Below, one piece after another: positions 1 to 8,668 of a stretch of 64,000 nucleotides of DNA. The stretch's first letter is position 1. Each line of letters opens with the position of its first letter. The DNA comes from Entamoeba histolytica HM-1:IMSS. Lineage: Eukaryota > Evosea > Mastigamoebida > Endamoebidae. The stretch lies in NCBI RefSeq assembly GCF_000208925.1, contig NW_001914888.1, positions 39,316 through 103,315 on the forward strand. The letters run 5' to 3'. The notes beneath the pieces were generated by a model that did no database searches, had not been told where the DNA came from, and saw nothing but the letters and a program-made list of their open reading frames with translations. The position numbers and the translations under genes were made by a program.

Positions 1-76
1 TAGAAAAGAGATGACAAAGTGAGATGAAAAGAGAATCTAAGATAGACCCTTATTCCAAGAAAGATTTCAGTTATTT

Positions 77-1041
77 ATGTTAATGAATAAATCCCAAAAA
101 TCTAAAACACCAAAAAGAAAAATAACGTGGGACTTAGCAGCTCAATTAATTGAATATGCAACTGCTGCAGATCTCAAAATTATTGATGAACCGACTAACT
201 TAAGAATATGTAACTTATTAAAAGCTAATAAGAATAAAGCTAAAGATTTATTGAATGTACTAAGAAAAAGAATGCTCAATAAAAGAGATAATGTTGTTTA
301 TTTGTCACTTGTTTTACTCCAACAAACAATTATTGAATGTCCAGAACTTATTGACTTATATTCAACAAGTGCATGGCAAGATTGTTTTATCACAACACTA
401 CTACGAACTAATGTATTAATTGAAACAAAGAAAAAACTCTTATCAATTATTCGTGGAATGACTGAGTCATTCCCAAATGACTTATTATTCAAAGATACTT
501 ATGAACAAATAATTCAACACGGTATTGATTTTCCTGAAGCTGCTCATTTTGGTTTGTTTTGTTTATTTTAATTTATTTAATAACAAACATAATAGTATAG
601 ACAAAGAAGTTACGTTTGTAACAAAAATATCTAAATCAAAGTTTATTGATGAGTGTGAACAGTTGATTGGGTATTGTCAATTCTTAAACCAGTCATTTGA
701 TTATTTAACTATTTTAGAAGTTTGATGTTTTGAATAGAATTTGTACATTAAGATACAAATGAAATTATTAATTATAATAGTTAGAACAATTGAAAGAAGA
801 CATGGAAATAAAAGAAATAATATTTAAGTTAGAAAAAGCTCAACCAATTATTATTTCTTTATTAAGAAAAAAAGATTTGTCAATGGATGTGATTCAATTA
901 GTAAAAACAACTCATGAGCAAATTAAAACAACATTAGAACGTCATAAAAAATTAACAGAAAAGTGGGTACATTTAGCATGTACAGATAAGAAGATAGTAG
1001 AAAATACACAATTTATGTTTGAATCAAAGAAATTAAGATAA
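77..1041 (+). CDS. VHS-GAT domain trafficking adaptor
   Basis: Three exons, 77-551, 601-719 and 781-1041, join in phase to give about 284 residues. The first intron starts GTTTGT and ends TATAG; the second starts GTTTGA and ends AATAG. Residues about 17-155 form an all-helical VHS domain (starts ITWDLAAQLIEYAT; a later helix holds VVYLSLVLLQQTI). The last exon encodes a helical bundle like a GAT domain, with LEKAQPIIISLL and a lysine-rich last helix. VHS-GAT proteins (TOM1, GGA) bind ubiquitin or ARF and sort cargo at endosomes or the Golgi. There is no gamma-adaptin ear, so this is a short TOM1-like form. The start at 77 is the first ATG of the open frame; an in-frame ATG lies at 83. The family call is firm; the exact cargo role is inference. 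Confidence 0.82.
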
Positions 1042-1118
1042 ATTCAGATATTTATTTGTTTTATCATTATTTACTTTCTATGAAAAAAAGAAGAATAATA
1101 AACTTAAAAATATTAAAT

Positions 1119-2287
1119 ATGTCTGGTGATATAGACATCTTTGGAGATGATAGTTCTATTGATATTCCTATCACAAAAGAACAACACCAATTTAATGAAG
1201 CTATTGAGTCAATAACAGATAAAGATGGATATTTTCGTTTGTACTCTTTTTGGAAAAAAGATGAATTAGAAAGAAATAATAACTCATTGTAGTTGGAAGA
1301 AATGGAGAAGTTGTAAATGGGTATCAACTAGAAAAGAAGGTTGGACAAGGAACATTTGGAACTGTTTATTTAGCGAAAAAAATAACAACAACAACAAAAG
1401 AAGAAGAAGTTGCATTAAAAATTATTCGTAAAAATGAAAGAATGGTAAAGTTGTCACAAAAAGAGGCACAATTAGTAAAAGAAGTGATGTCACTAAAAGG
1501 AATTTATATTGTTCAGTTAATAACTGAATTTATGTATAAAGATCATTATTGCATTGTTCTTGAAAAAATGGATATGAGTTTGAGAGAATTATTATCACAT
1601 AAACCAAATGAAGAAGGAATTGATATATTTCATATACAACGTTATGGAAAACAATTATTTGAAGCCCTTCATGTATTACATACAAAATGTGAAATATATC
1701 ATTGTGATATTAAACCTGATAATATTTTAATTGATCTTCATTCAGATACAATTAAATTAGCAGATTTTGGTACAGCACTTCATCCATATGAATTAACTAT
1801 TGATAGTGAATTAGGAAGTAGATATTATAGACCACCAGAAGTAATGGTTGGCTATCCATTTGATGGATCATTTGATAATTGGAGTAGTGGTGTAACACTA
1901 TATGAATTATTTACACATTCATTTTTATTTACTGGGGAAAGTAATAATGACATGTTATATCAAATTATTCAACTTAAAGGTTCATTTCCTCAGAAAATGA
2001 TTCGAGAAGGGAAATTTTCATCAAATCATTTTACACAAGACTTTAAATTCATTCATTATGAAACAGATGTGTTTGGAAAAGAACTTGCAAGAAGAATTTC
2101 TTATTCTCAACAACCTATTAGAATTTCATCAAAATTAATTCATTCATTAAAAGAAAGTAATGAACAATTATCATTAATATACATATTTGCACAATTACTA
2201 GAAAAACTCCTTGTCATTGATCCAACAAAACGATTTAATTCGATTCAGGCGATAAATCACACCTTCTTTACACAAACAAAGGAATAG
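1119..2287 (+). CDS. PRP4: PRP4-like protein kinase (DYRK/CLK group)
   Basis: Two exons, 1119-1236 and 1293-2287, give 370 residues. The 56-base intron begins GTTTGT and ends TTGTAG, and it repairs what looks like a frame break before the kinase domain. The protein opens with a short acidic leader, then DKDGYF, matching the segment that precedes the kinase in PRP4. The glycine loop is GQGTFGTV, the ATP lysine is in VALKIIR, the catalytic loop is HCDIKPDN, the metal site is DFG, and SRYYRPPE is the activation segment. The insert with YQIIQLKGSFPQKMIR closely follows PRP4. PRP4 kinases phosphorylate pre-mRNA splicing factors in the nucleus, which fits an intron-bearing genome. Cys replaces Arg in the HRD motif (HCD), as Ala does in many PRP4 homologues. 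Confidence 0.85.
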
Positions 2288-2410
2288 TATAAGTAATAAT
2301 ATAATTTAATAGTTTTAATAGTTTATACCTAATAATAAAATCAATAATAAAAAGAAGTAACAAAAAAGAAAAGGAAAAAAAAAAAGAACTTCAAAAAGAC
2401 ATAGTTTTAC

Positions 2411-3030
2411 ATGTCAGGTGAAGAAATAAAAGTCTATACAATTGAAGAACTATTTAAATTAAGAGAAAATAAATTCAATTTTAATATAACATTAACGAAA
2501 AAAGTAAAAACTAAAAAGCTATCAAAGAAAAAAGGACAACAAGAAAGTACTTCTCCAGCAGAATTTTTTGTTTGTTTTTTGTTTTATTAAAAAAGAAATA
2601 ATAAAATTAATTTAAATAGGAAAGATATCGATGGATTATGCATGAAGTTATTCTTATTGAAAAAGAAAAACAAACAAAAATGCATGGATCTTATTTATAT
2701 TCCTTGTTTTTACAAGGAAAATTAAATTTACATGAATGTACCGTTAAATCTCAAGATCCAACTATTCCATTTATTTTACAATTAAAGAAATATATTGACA
2801 TTTATAAGAAAATATTAGATATTGATAAAGCAAAGGAAGAAGAGAAATTAAGTTTGTTCATTTTATTGTTATTCATCAACTTAATTCTATTCTATTAATT
2901 CTTTTAAATCATTAATTAAATTATAGAACAAAAAATGGAAGAAATGAATAAACCAAAGGCAGCTGAACCAATCTATAAAGAACAAACAAATGAAGAATTA
3001 TTCGACCCATTAGCAGGATTAGATGAATAA
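2411..3030 (+). CDS. Small Lys/Glu-rich protein with Caf20-like eIF4E-binding motif
   Basis: Exons 2411-2569, 2620-2851 and 2927-3030 join in phase to give 164 residues. The introns are 50 and 75 bases, with GTTTGT donors and TAG acceptors. Residues about 9-15 read YTIEELF, which fits the YxxxxL-hydrophobic motif by which 4E-BPs, eIF4G and yeast Caf20 hold the cap-binding protein eIF4E. The surrounding VYTIEELFKL is close to the start of yeast Caf20. A lysine cluster follows (VKTKKLSKKK), then a helical middle, and an acidic tail ending FDPLAGLDE. The rest matches no family I know. A translation-repressor role is inferred from the motif only; the gene structure is well supported. Confidence 0.7.
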
Positions 3031-3158
3031 AGAAGATAATTATTAAACTAGTTTAAAGTTGTTGCTTTTTTATTCAGAAGGAAAGAAGAGGTATTCAATT
3101 AAATAAAAAATTACATTAATAAAAAGATAAATGGATTGAAAATAAATAATTATTAAAA

Positions 3159-4631
3159 TTATAAAGAAAGGTCATTTTCTTCATTTATATAAGCATTTAA
3201 TATTTCTTGAATTAACGAAATGACTCTCGGGATTTTTATAGATTTCTTTTTAACTTCTAATAAAGAAGAATAAATTTGAGACGTATCTAAAATAGAAACA
3301 ATAGATAATCCATCATCTGATCTTTTAACTAATACTCTTCTTAAAATTAATAAACTAAGATTTAATTGTTTCTTTGTTGTTTCATTAATACAATTACGAA
3401 GAGCAATAAAAAATGTAAAATCATTATAATATTTTATTAATTCATCATCACCACATGCAATAAAGAAATTAATAAATGCTTTTATTGCTTCATTAGCAAC
3501 AATTCCATTACTACAATTTACTAATGAATTAATAATTATTTTCATTGCATTAGTTTCATCTAAAAGAGAACAGTATTTAGTTCCATAAATTTTATCAACA
3601 CATAAATTTTCAATTGCATAAAAACAAGCTTTTTGAAGTTTTAAATCATTATATAAAATAGCTTTTTGAGTAAGCCATTGAATTATTTCATTTTCATATA
3701 AAAAAGGAAAAATAATACTTTCAGAGTCTTTATACGATACAGCTCCAAGAATTATAACAAAAGAACAAGCATATTCTTTAAATAATTCATTTGAAGAAAT
3801 AGAAGTAATAATTTTCCAAAGTTTAATAATAATATCTTTCATTTCATCCATAGAAATTAATTCATCTCTATCAAAATAATATCTAAATCCTATAAAACAT
3901 GTATAAATAATTTGTTCATCATTTGATAATAATAATTTTTTAAAAATATTAATTACTATTTGTACAATTGAAAATGATATTAAAGGCTCACTACAAATAA
4001 GACTTCCAAGACAATCTGTACACGCTCGTATTATTTCTATTGACTTGGACGTTTCTAATGTTTTTGAAATAAATCCTTTAAATCGTTCAAAACAATTATC
4101 TCTTAATTCTCCACCATCTGAAATAATATTATTTAATAATATTATCCCTTTTCTTTGAATTTCTTCATTTGGAGAATAATAAAGTATTTGCTCAAGAAGT
4201 ACAATAAAATTAGTTGACCCTAAATTTTTTGTATATGTTGAGTCTAGTGCTGTCCAATTTATTAACACAGTTAATGTTTGTTGAACAATATTCTTATTTG
4301 GATGTGTTAATAAAATAAGTAAATCCTGAAGAACTGGAAGTGGATTACTATGACAAAAAACAAAAAGAGCATCAAGTATTGCTTTTTCGTTATTTTTTCT
4401 TTCAACAGCTTGAATTGCTGCTTGTTTTTGTTTTTCATTAAATCGATAAATCTTCTTTTTTCTATCAACTGCACTTTCTTCAATTTCAGAAACAGTTAAT
4501 CCTATTTGATCATCTTCAATAGTTCTTTTTAATGATAGTAAATTTTCCCTTTTCTTTTGTCTTAATGAAGATTGTGCTATTTCTCGATTTTTAAATGCTT
4601 GTTTAGCTGGGTTTTCTCTTATATTAGACAT
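3159..4631 (-). CDS. Importin subunit alpha (IBB plus armadillo repeats)
   Basis: An uninterrupted frame of 490 residues. Residues about 8-40 are rich in Arg and Lys (AFKNREIAQSSLRQKKREN) and look like the importin-beta-binding region. The rest is helical with armadillo-type repeats, such as NPLPVLQDLLILLTHPNKNI and EEIQRKGIILLNNIISDGG. Importin-alpha binds nuclear localisation signals in its ARM groove and is carried through the pore by importin-beta. The length is slightly below the usual 520 or so residues. The repeats are diverged: the groove Trp and Asn pattern is kept in only a few of them (for example LTVLINWTAL). Start and stop are clear, and no intron is needed. Confidence 0.8.
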   Translation of the reverse strand: MSNIRENPAKQAFKNREIAQSSLRQKKRENLLSLKRTIEDDQIGLTVSEIEESAVDRKKKIYRFNEKQKQAAIQAVERKNNEKAILDALFVFCHSNPLPVLQDLLILLTHPNKNIVQQTLTVLINWTALDSTYTKNLGSTNFIVLLEQILYYSPNEEIQRKGIILLNNIISDGGELRDNCFERFKGFISKTLETSKSIEIIRACTDCLGSLICSEPLISFSIVQIVINIFKKLLLSNDEQIIYTCFIGFRYYFDRDELISMDEMKDIIIKLWKIITSISSNELFKEYACSFVIILGAVSYKDSESIIFPFLYENEIIQWLTQKAILYNDLKLQKACFYAIENLCVDKIYGTKYCSLLDETNAMKIIINSLVNCSNGIVANEAIKAFINFFIACGDDELIKYYNDFTFFIALRNCINETTKKQLNLSLLILRRVLVKRSDDGLSIVSILDTSQIYSSLLEVKKKSIKIPRVISLIQEILNAYINEENDLSL

Positions 4632-4885
4632 CTTTTTGTTATTTAATGAAATTGAAGTTTCTCTTTTTTTGTATTTATTTTATTTTTTGTTTTATATAAC
4701 TACAAATATCAATCTTCTTATTTTATTCGTTTTTAAGAGAAAATCTTGTATAATACTCATTTTACATTTTCTTTTTCATAGAAGATAAGTAGATATGAAA
4801 GATGACTTAAAAGAAGAAAAGAAACAATAAAAATAACATACATTATAATAAATTGTTATAAAAAATAAAGTTTAATAATACAAAA

Positions 4886-5745
4886 TTAATGATGGTCATC
4901 AGTCCTTTGATTGTCATCAAAACCTTGGTATCTTCTAACAAAGTCATTTTGTTGAGTTTGTTGTTGTGGGAATTGATTCATTTGAAGTAACACTGGAAGA
5001 AACATTTCTATTTGGTCTAATCTATTTTTAAGATCAGACCATCTAACTAAATTGTTTTGTATTTCATGACGAACTTCTAATAAATCTTTTTCAATTCGAG
5101 TCATATCCATTCTTAAAGAGAACATTTTACAAACGTCATTATTTTCATTAGACTGATGTAATGAATTAGGGATAACTAATTTTTTATTTTTTTTTCTTTT
5201 AATTTTATCTAAAAATTCAGGTGTATCACGAATAAAAAATTCGTGTTTAAAACAAATACCCGTTTTATATTCTAACTAATCAGTTAGTGAATTCATTCAT
5301 TTAAAAACAAAACACAATTAATACAAACTTTATGAAACCCATAAATATTTAATTGACGAACAAAAGACGAAATGTTAGAATGTTTGAAATGATACGGTAA
5401 TACCTCTTTTGCAAACTGAACAGGATCTGTTATAATAAATGCTTTCCCTTTATGTTCTTCACTCCAATGGATTAATGAATGATATTCAGGTGTATTAATA
5501 AGTGAATATAATTTACTAATAAATGGTGTACAATTATGTAATACATCAAATGCCATTGTTGGTTGTTTATCCTCATATTTATCTTCTTCTTTTTTTATTT
5601 CAAACGTTTTATCTATTGGTAATTTAGTTGAGTTAGAAACATATAGTGTATTAGATACTTCTATTTTTGAATCAATGGGTTGTGTAAATGGGTTATGTGT
5701 TTCATTACATTTAGATAACTGAATGAAATTGTCATAGTCTGTCAT
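4886..5745 (-). CDS. HSF: Heat-shock factor (HSF) type transcription factor
   Basis: Exons 5745-5329 and 5275-4886 give 268 residues. The 53-base intron starts GTTTGT and ends GATTAG, and falls inside the DNA-binding domain. After splicing, FVRQLNIYGFHK runs straight into LEYKTGICFKHEFFIRD, the HSF fold. Residues about 70-165 form the winged-helix domain: FISKLYSLI, IHWSEEHKGKAFIITD, then the recognition helix SNISSFVRQLNIYGF. A coiled-coil trimerisation region follows (about 195-235, with leucines and RWSDLKNRLDQIE). The last residues are Gln-, Asp- and His-rich. HSFs bind nGAAn repeats in heat-shock promoters. The protein is small and has no long activation domain. Confidence 0.92.
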
Positions 5746-6078
5746 ATCTTCTTTTTGTATTTGAAAATTTAGTTTTGATAGTTCTTATAAATAGTATAAG
5801 TACTATTAATTATATTTTTATTTATTTTGAGTAATTGTCTTTATTATTATCAAAGAAAAAAAAAAGATAAAACAACTTTTCTTGTAGTGTAATGTATTTT
5901 GTTTTAAGACTTTATTTTCTTTAATGACATAAAAAAATATTTTAACAAACATGAGAAAATATTAGAAAAATGTGGGATAAAAAGGATGTAAAAAATAAAA
6001 AAGATTCATTAGAATGAAGAAAAAAATATAAAAAAAAAAGAAAAAGCAAGAACTAGATAAGTTGAGCTGTCGTTGAGG
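5746..6078 (+). other. AT-rich divergent intergenic region
   Basis: About 330 bases between the start of the HSF gene (minus strand) and the start of the ankyrin kinase (plus strand). It must hold both promoters. I see A-rich and T-rich runs but no coding frame, RNA gene or clear repeat. Confidence 0.5.
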
Positions 6079-8094
6079 ATGTTCAAGAAGACGAAATTAA
6101 TCAATATTGTACGTAATGAGACAGCTGATAAAGTAAAAGAATATCTTAATAAGAAAAAAGTAGATAAAAAAACGTTTGAAAAATTTAAAACGAAAGAGGA
6201 GAATCCGTTATATGTTTCTATGATTATCAGAAAAGATTTTGATATGTCACAAGAATTAATCAAAGTGATGATTAAAGTAAAAGCTGATATCAATAAATAT
6301 GATGAAGCTGAACAAACAATATTACATTATGTATGTAATACATTTACTTCTGATGCTTCTTTTATTATGGCATTATTACAATTTCCAGGAATAAATGTTA
6401 ATGCAAAAAATAGAGATGAACAAACTCCTTTACATATTTTTTGTAATCATTTTGCTAATGTTCAATCATACAAAACAGTTTTACAAAAATTTGTTGAATT
6501 ACATGCTGAAATTGATGCTACAAATTCATATCTTGAAACACCTCTTATTAAAACTGTTAAAAATCAAAAACTTAGAGGTCTTATTGTTCAATTTCTCATT
6601 GACAATGGAGCAAATATTAATGTTGCTAATAAAGCAAAAAATACTGCATTACATTTTGTTGTTGTTTTAAATAGAGTAGATTTAATTAATATATTAGTTA
6701 AAGGAGGTGCTGATATTTATTGTTTAAATAATAAAAATGAATCTCCACTTAGTCTTGCTAAAGAAAAAGGTTCAATGGCAGTTATTACTAAATTATATGA
6801 AGTTCATAATTTACTTCAATGGCTTTCATCTATTTCAAATGACTTTGTTGCTTTATATGCAAGAAAATTTCTTCAACAAGAACTTCATCCAAAATTACTT
6901 AAATCATTAAGTGATGAAGAATTAACTGATGTATTAGAAGTTATTGTAGAAGAAGAAAAACATATAACTATTTTAAAAGATTCATTACGTAAATTTGAAT
7001 TAATTCTTCCAGAAGAAAAAGAAATTAAAGCAGTTGTTGTAACTACACCTGAAAGAAAACCAATGCTTTCAGCATCTAAACGATCATCACTTCCAGCTAA
7101 TGTAGATTCATGGACTATTGGATCAAACCAAATTGAATTTACAGGAGAGACAAAACCATCACGATCAAATAAAGTTGGAACAGGGTCAACATGTAGTGTT
7201 TATAGAGGTATTTATAAAAAAATTAATAGTGAAGGAGGAACAACAGATTTTGATGTTGCAGTCAAAGTAATGGATGAAGGTATTGATTTAGGAGAAAATA
7301 GTGAATTTCTTCATGAATTTGAAATACAAAAAACTATTGCCCATAAGAATATTGTAAAATTCTTTGGAATTGTTATAGATGATACAATATCAATTGTTAT
7401 GGAATTTTGTTCTCATTTCTCATTATTTGATGTTCTTAATGATCCTAATCAACAAGTTGATTTTCCTACTGCATTAAATTTTTGTGAACAAATGAGTGTT
7501 GGATTAGGAGTATTACATAATAACAAACCATCTATTCTTCATCGTGACTTTAAATCATTAAATGTTCTTGTAACAAATGATTATACGTTAAAAATTAGTG
7601 ATTTTGGAATGAGTCGATTTGACACTACAGAAAATCGAGAAAAAGATTTAAAAGAATTATCTGGAACAATACCATATTGTTCTCCAGAAATTATTCCAAG
7701 TGATGGACATCAAGGATTATATACTACAAAAAGTGATATTTATTCTCTTGGAATAGTTTTTTGGGAAATTTTTAGGAGAGTTGTTTTTGGGTCATACACA
7801 AAACCTTGGTTTAAAGAATATAATATTCCTGCAGCAAATGACTTTGCTATTTTAAATTTAATTAGTGAAGGTAAACGACCTACTCTTGAAATCAAGGAAT
7901 ATAATGAAGCTTGTAAAAATTATGTACCACCATCAGTACATCAACTGTATTATAGTTGTGTAGATGAAGAACCTGATAAAAGACCTAATGCAGAAGAACT
8001 TATTAAAATGATTGAATCAATGAAACAGGAATATATACATAACAATACTATTTGGAATAAATATTATGTTCCTGTTGGATATAAGAAAATGTAA
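6079..8094 (+). CDS. Ankyrin-SAM-tyrosine-kinase-like protein kinase
   Basis: 671 residues from the ATG at 6079; the open frame extends two codons upstream but without an ATG. Residues about 40-240 are ankyrin repeats (EQTILHYVCN, EQTPLHIFCN, NTALHFVVVLNR). Residues about 245-320 look like a SAM domain (LLQWLSSISNDF, LHPKLLKSLSDEELTDVL). The kinase runs from about 365: loop GTGSTCSVYRG, ATP lysine in VAVKVM, catalytic HRDFKSLN, DFG, then PYCSPE. HRDxKSxN is typical of TKL kinases. The ankyrin and SAM parts probably bring the kinase to partners or self-associate it. There is no signal peptide or membrane helix, so it is cytosolic. Confidence 0.9.
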   Translation: MFKKTKLINIVRNETADKVKEYLNKKKVDKKTFEKFKTKEENPLYVSMIIRKDFDMSQELIKVMIKVKADINKYDEAEQTILHYVCNTFTSDASFIMALLQFPGINVNAKNRDEQTPLHIFCNHFANVQSYKTVLQKFVELHAEIDATNSYLETPLIKTVKNQKLRGLIVQFLIDNGANINVANKAKNTALHFVVVLNRVDLINILVKGGADIYCLNNKNESPLSLAKEKGSMAVITKLYEVHNLLQWLSSISNDFVALYARKFLQQELHPKLLKSLSDEELTDVLEVIVEEEKHITILKDSLRKFELILPEEKEIKAVVVTTPERKPMLSASKRSSLPANVDSWTIGSNQIEFTGETKPSRSNKVGTGSTCSVYRGIYKKINSEGGTTDFDVAVKVMDEGIDLGENSEFLHEFEIQKTIAHKNIVKFFGIVIDDTISIVMEFCSHFSLFDVLNDPNQQVDFPTALNFCEQMSVGLGVLHNNKPSILHRDFKSLNVLVTNDYTLKISDFGMSRFDTTENREKDLKELSGTIPYCSPEIIPSDGHQGLYTTKSDIYSLGIVFWEIFRRVVFGSYTKPWFKEYNIPAANDFAILNLISEGKRPTLEIKEYNEACKNYVPPSVHQLYYSCVDEEPDKRPNAEELIKMIESMKQEYIHNNTIWNKYYVPVGYKKM

Positions 8095-8203
8095 TATACA
8101 ATTTGCTTTTCTTTTTTACTATTCAATTTTGATGTTTTGATTTACCAAAAAAAAAAATAAAAAAATAAAAATAAAAAGAATAAAAATCAAGAAAATCAAC
8201 ATT

Positions 8204-8611
8204 ATGTTATTGATACTCCTTTTTATTACATTCACATTCTCTGTTAATATACCTAGAAATCCTAAAAGTCTTTATGACTTACAAGCATTTGAAGAAAAAG
8301 ATGATAAAATGTCAGAAATGTATAGTTTAGATCGACAAGTTCAAATATTACAAATTAAAGTAAAAGAAGTTGAGCTAGAAATTTTATCATTGAAAGATGA
8401 ATTGAAAGAACAAATAAATGCATCAACAAAAAATGCAGCTCAATTAAGATTAAACTTTTTACAAAAAGAACTTGCTTTATTAAAGAAAGGTTTACATGAA
8501 AATGCACAAGATGCAATTAAATTTTATGGGAAAATGGGAGGAAAAATTCAAACAGAATACAATGGAATTTATAACTACCAAAAAAGAATTGCTGAATTAA
8601 GAAGTCTTTAA
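8204..8611 (+). CDS. Small secreted coiled-coil protein
   Basis: 135 residues in one exon. Residues 1-14 are a signal peptide (MLLILLFITFTFSVN). Residues about 45-100 are a predicted coiled coil with heptad leucines, isoleucines and valines (LDRQVQILQIKVKEVELEIL, then LRLNFLQKELALL). The C-terminus has a glycine-rich turn (GKMGGKI) and an aromatic stretch. There are no cysteines and no membrane helix after the signal. I do not recognise a family. It is probably exported or held in the endomembrane lumen as an oligomer. It sits 109 bases after the kinase gene on the same strand. Confidence 0.72.
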   Translation: MLLILLFITFTFSVNIPRNPKSLYDLQAFEEKDDKMSEMYSLDRQVQILQIKVKEVELEILSLKDELKEQINASTKNAAQLRLNFLQKELALLKKGLHENAQDAIKFYGKMGGKIQTEYNGIYNYQKRIAELRSL

Positions 8612-8668
8612 TTCATGTTTCTTAGATAATGAAAGAGAATTACAACTTTAGAACAAAAATAATTTGAA

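Noticed and set aside
1237..1292. Apparent frameshift in the kinase gene
   Set aside because: A proper GTTTGT to TAG intron fits the phase exactly, so no frameshift is needed.
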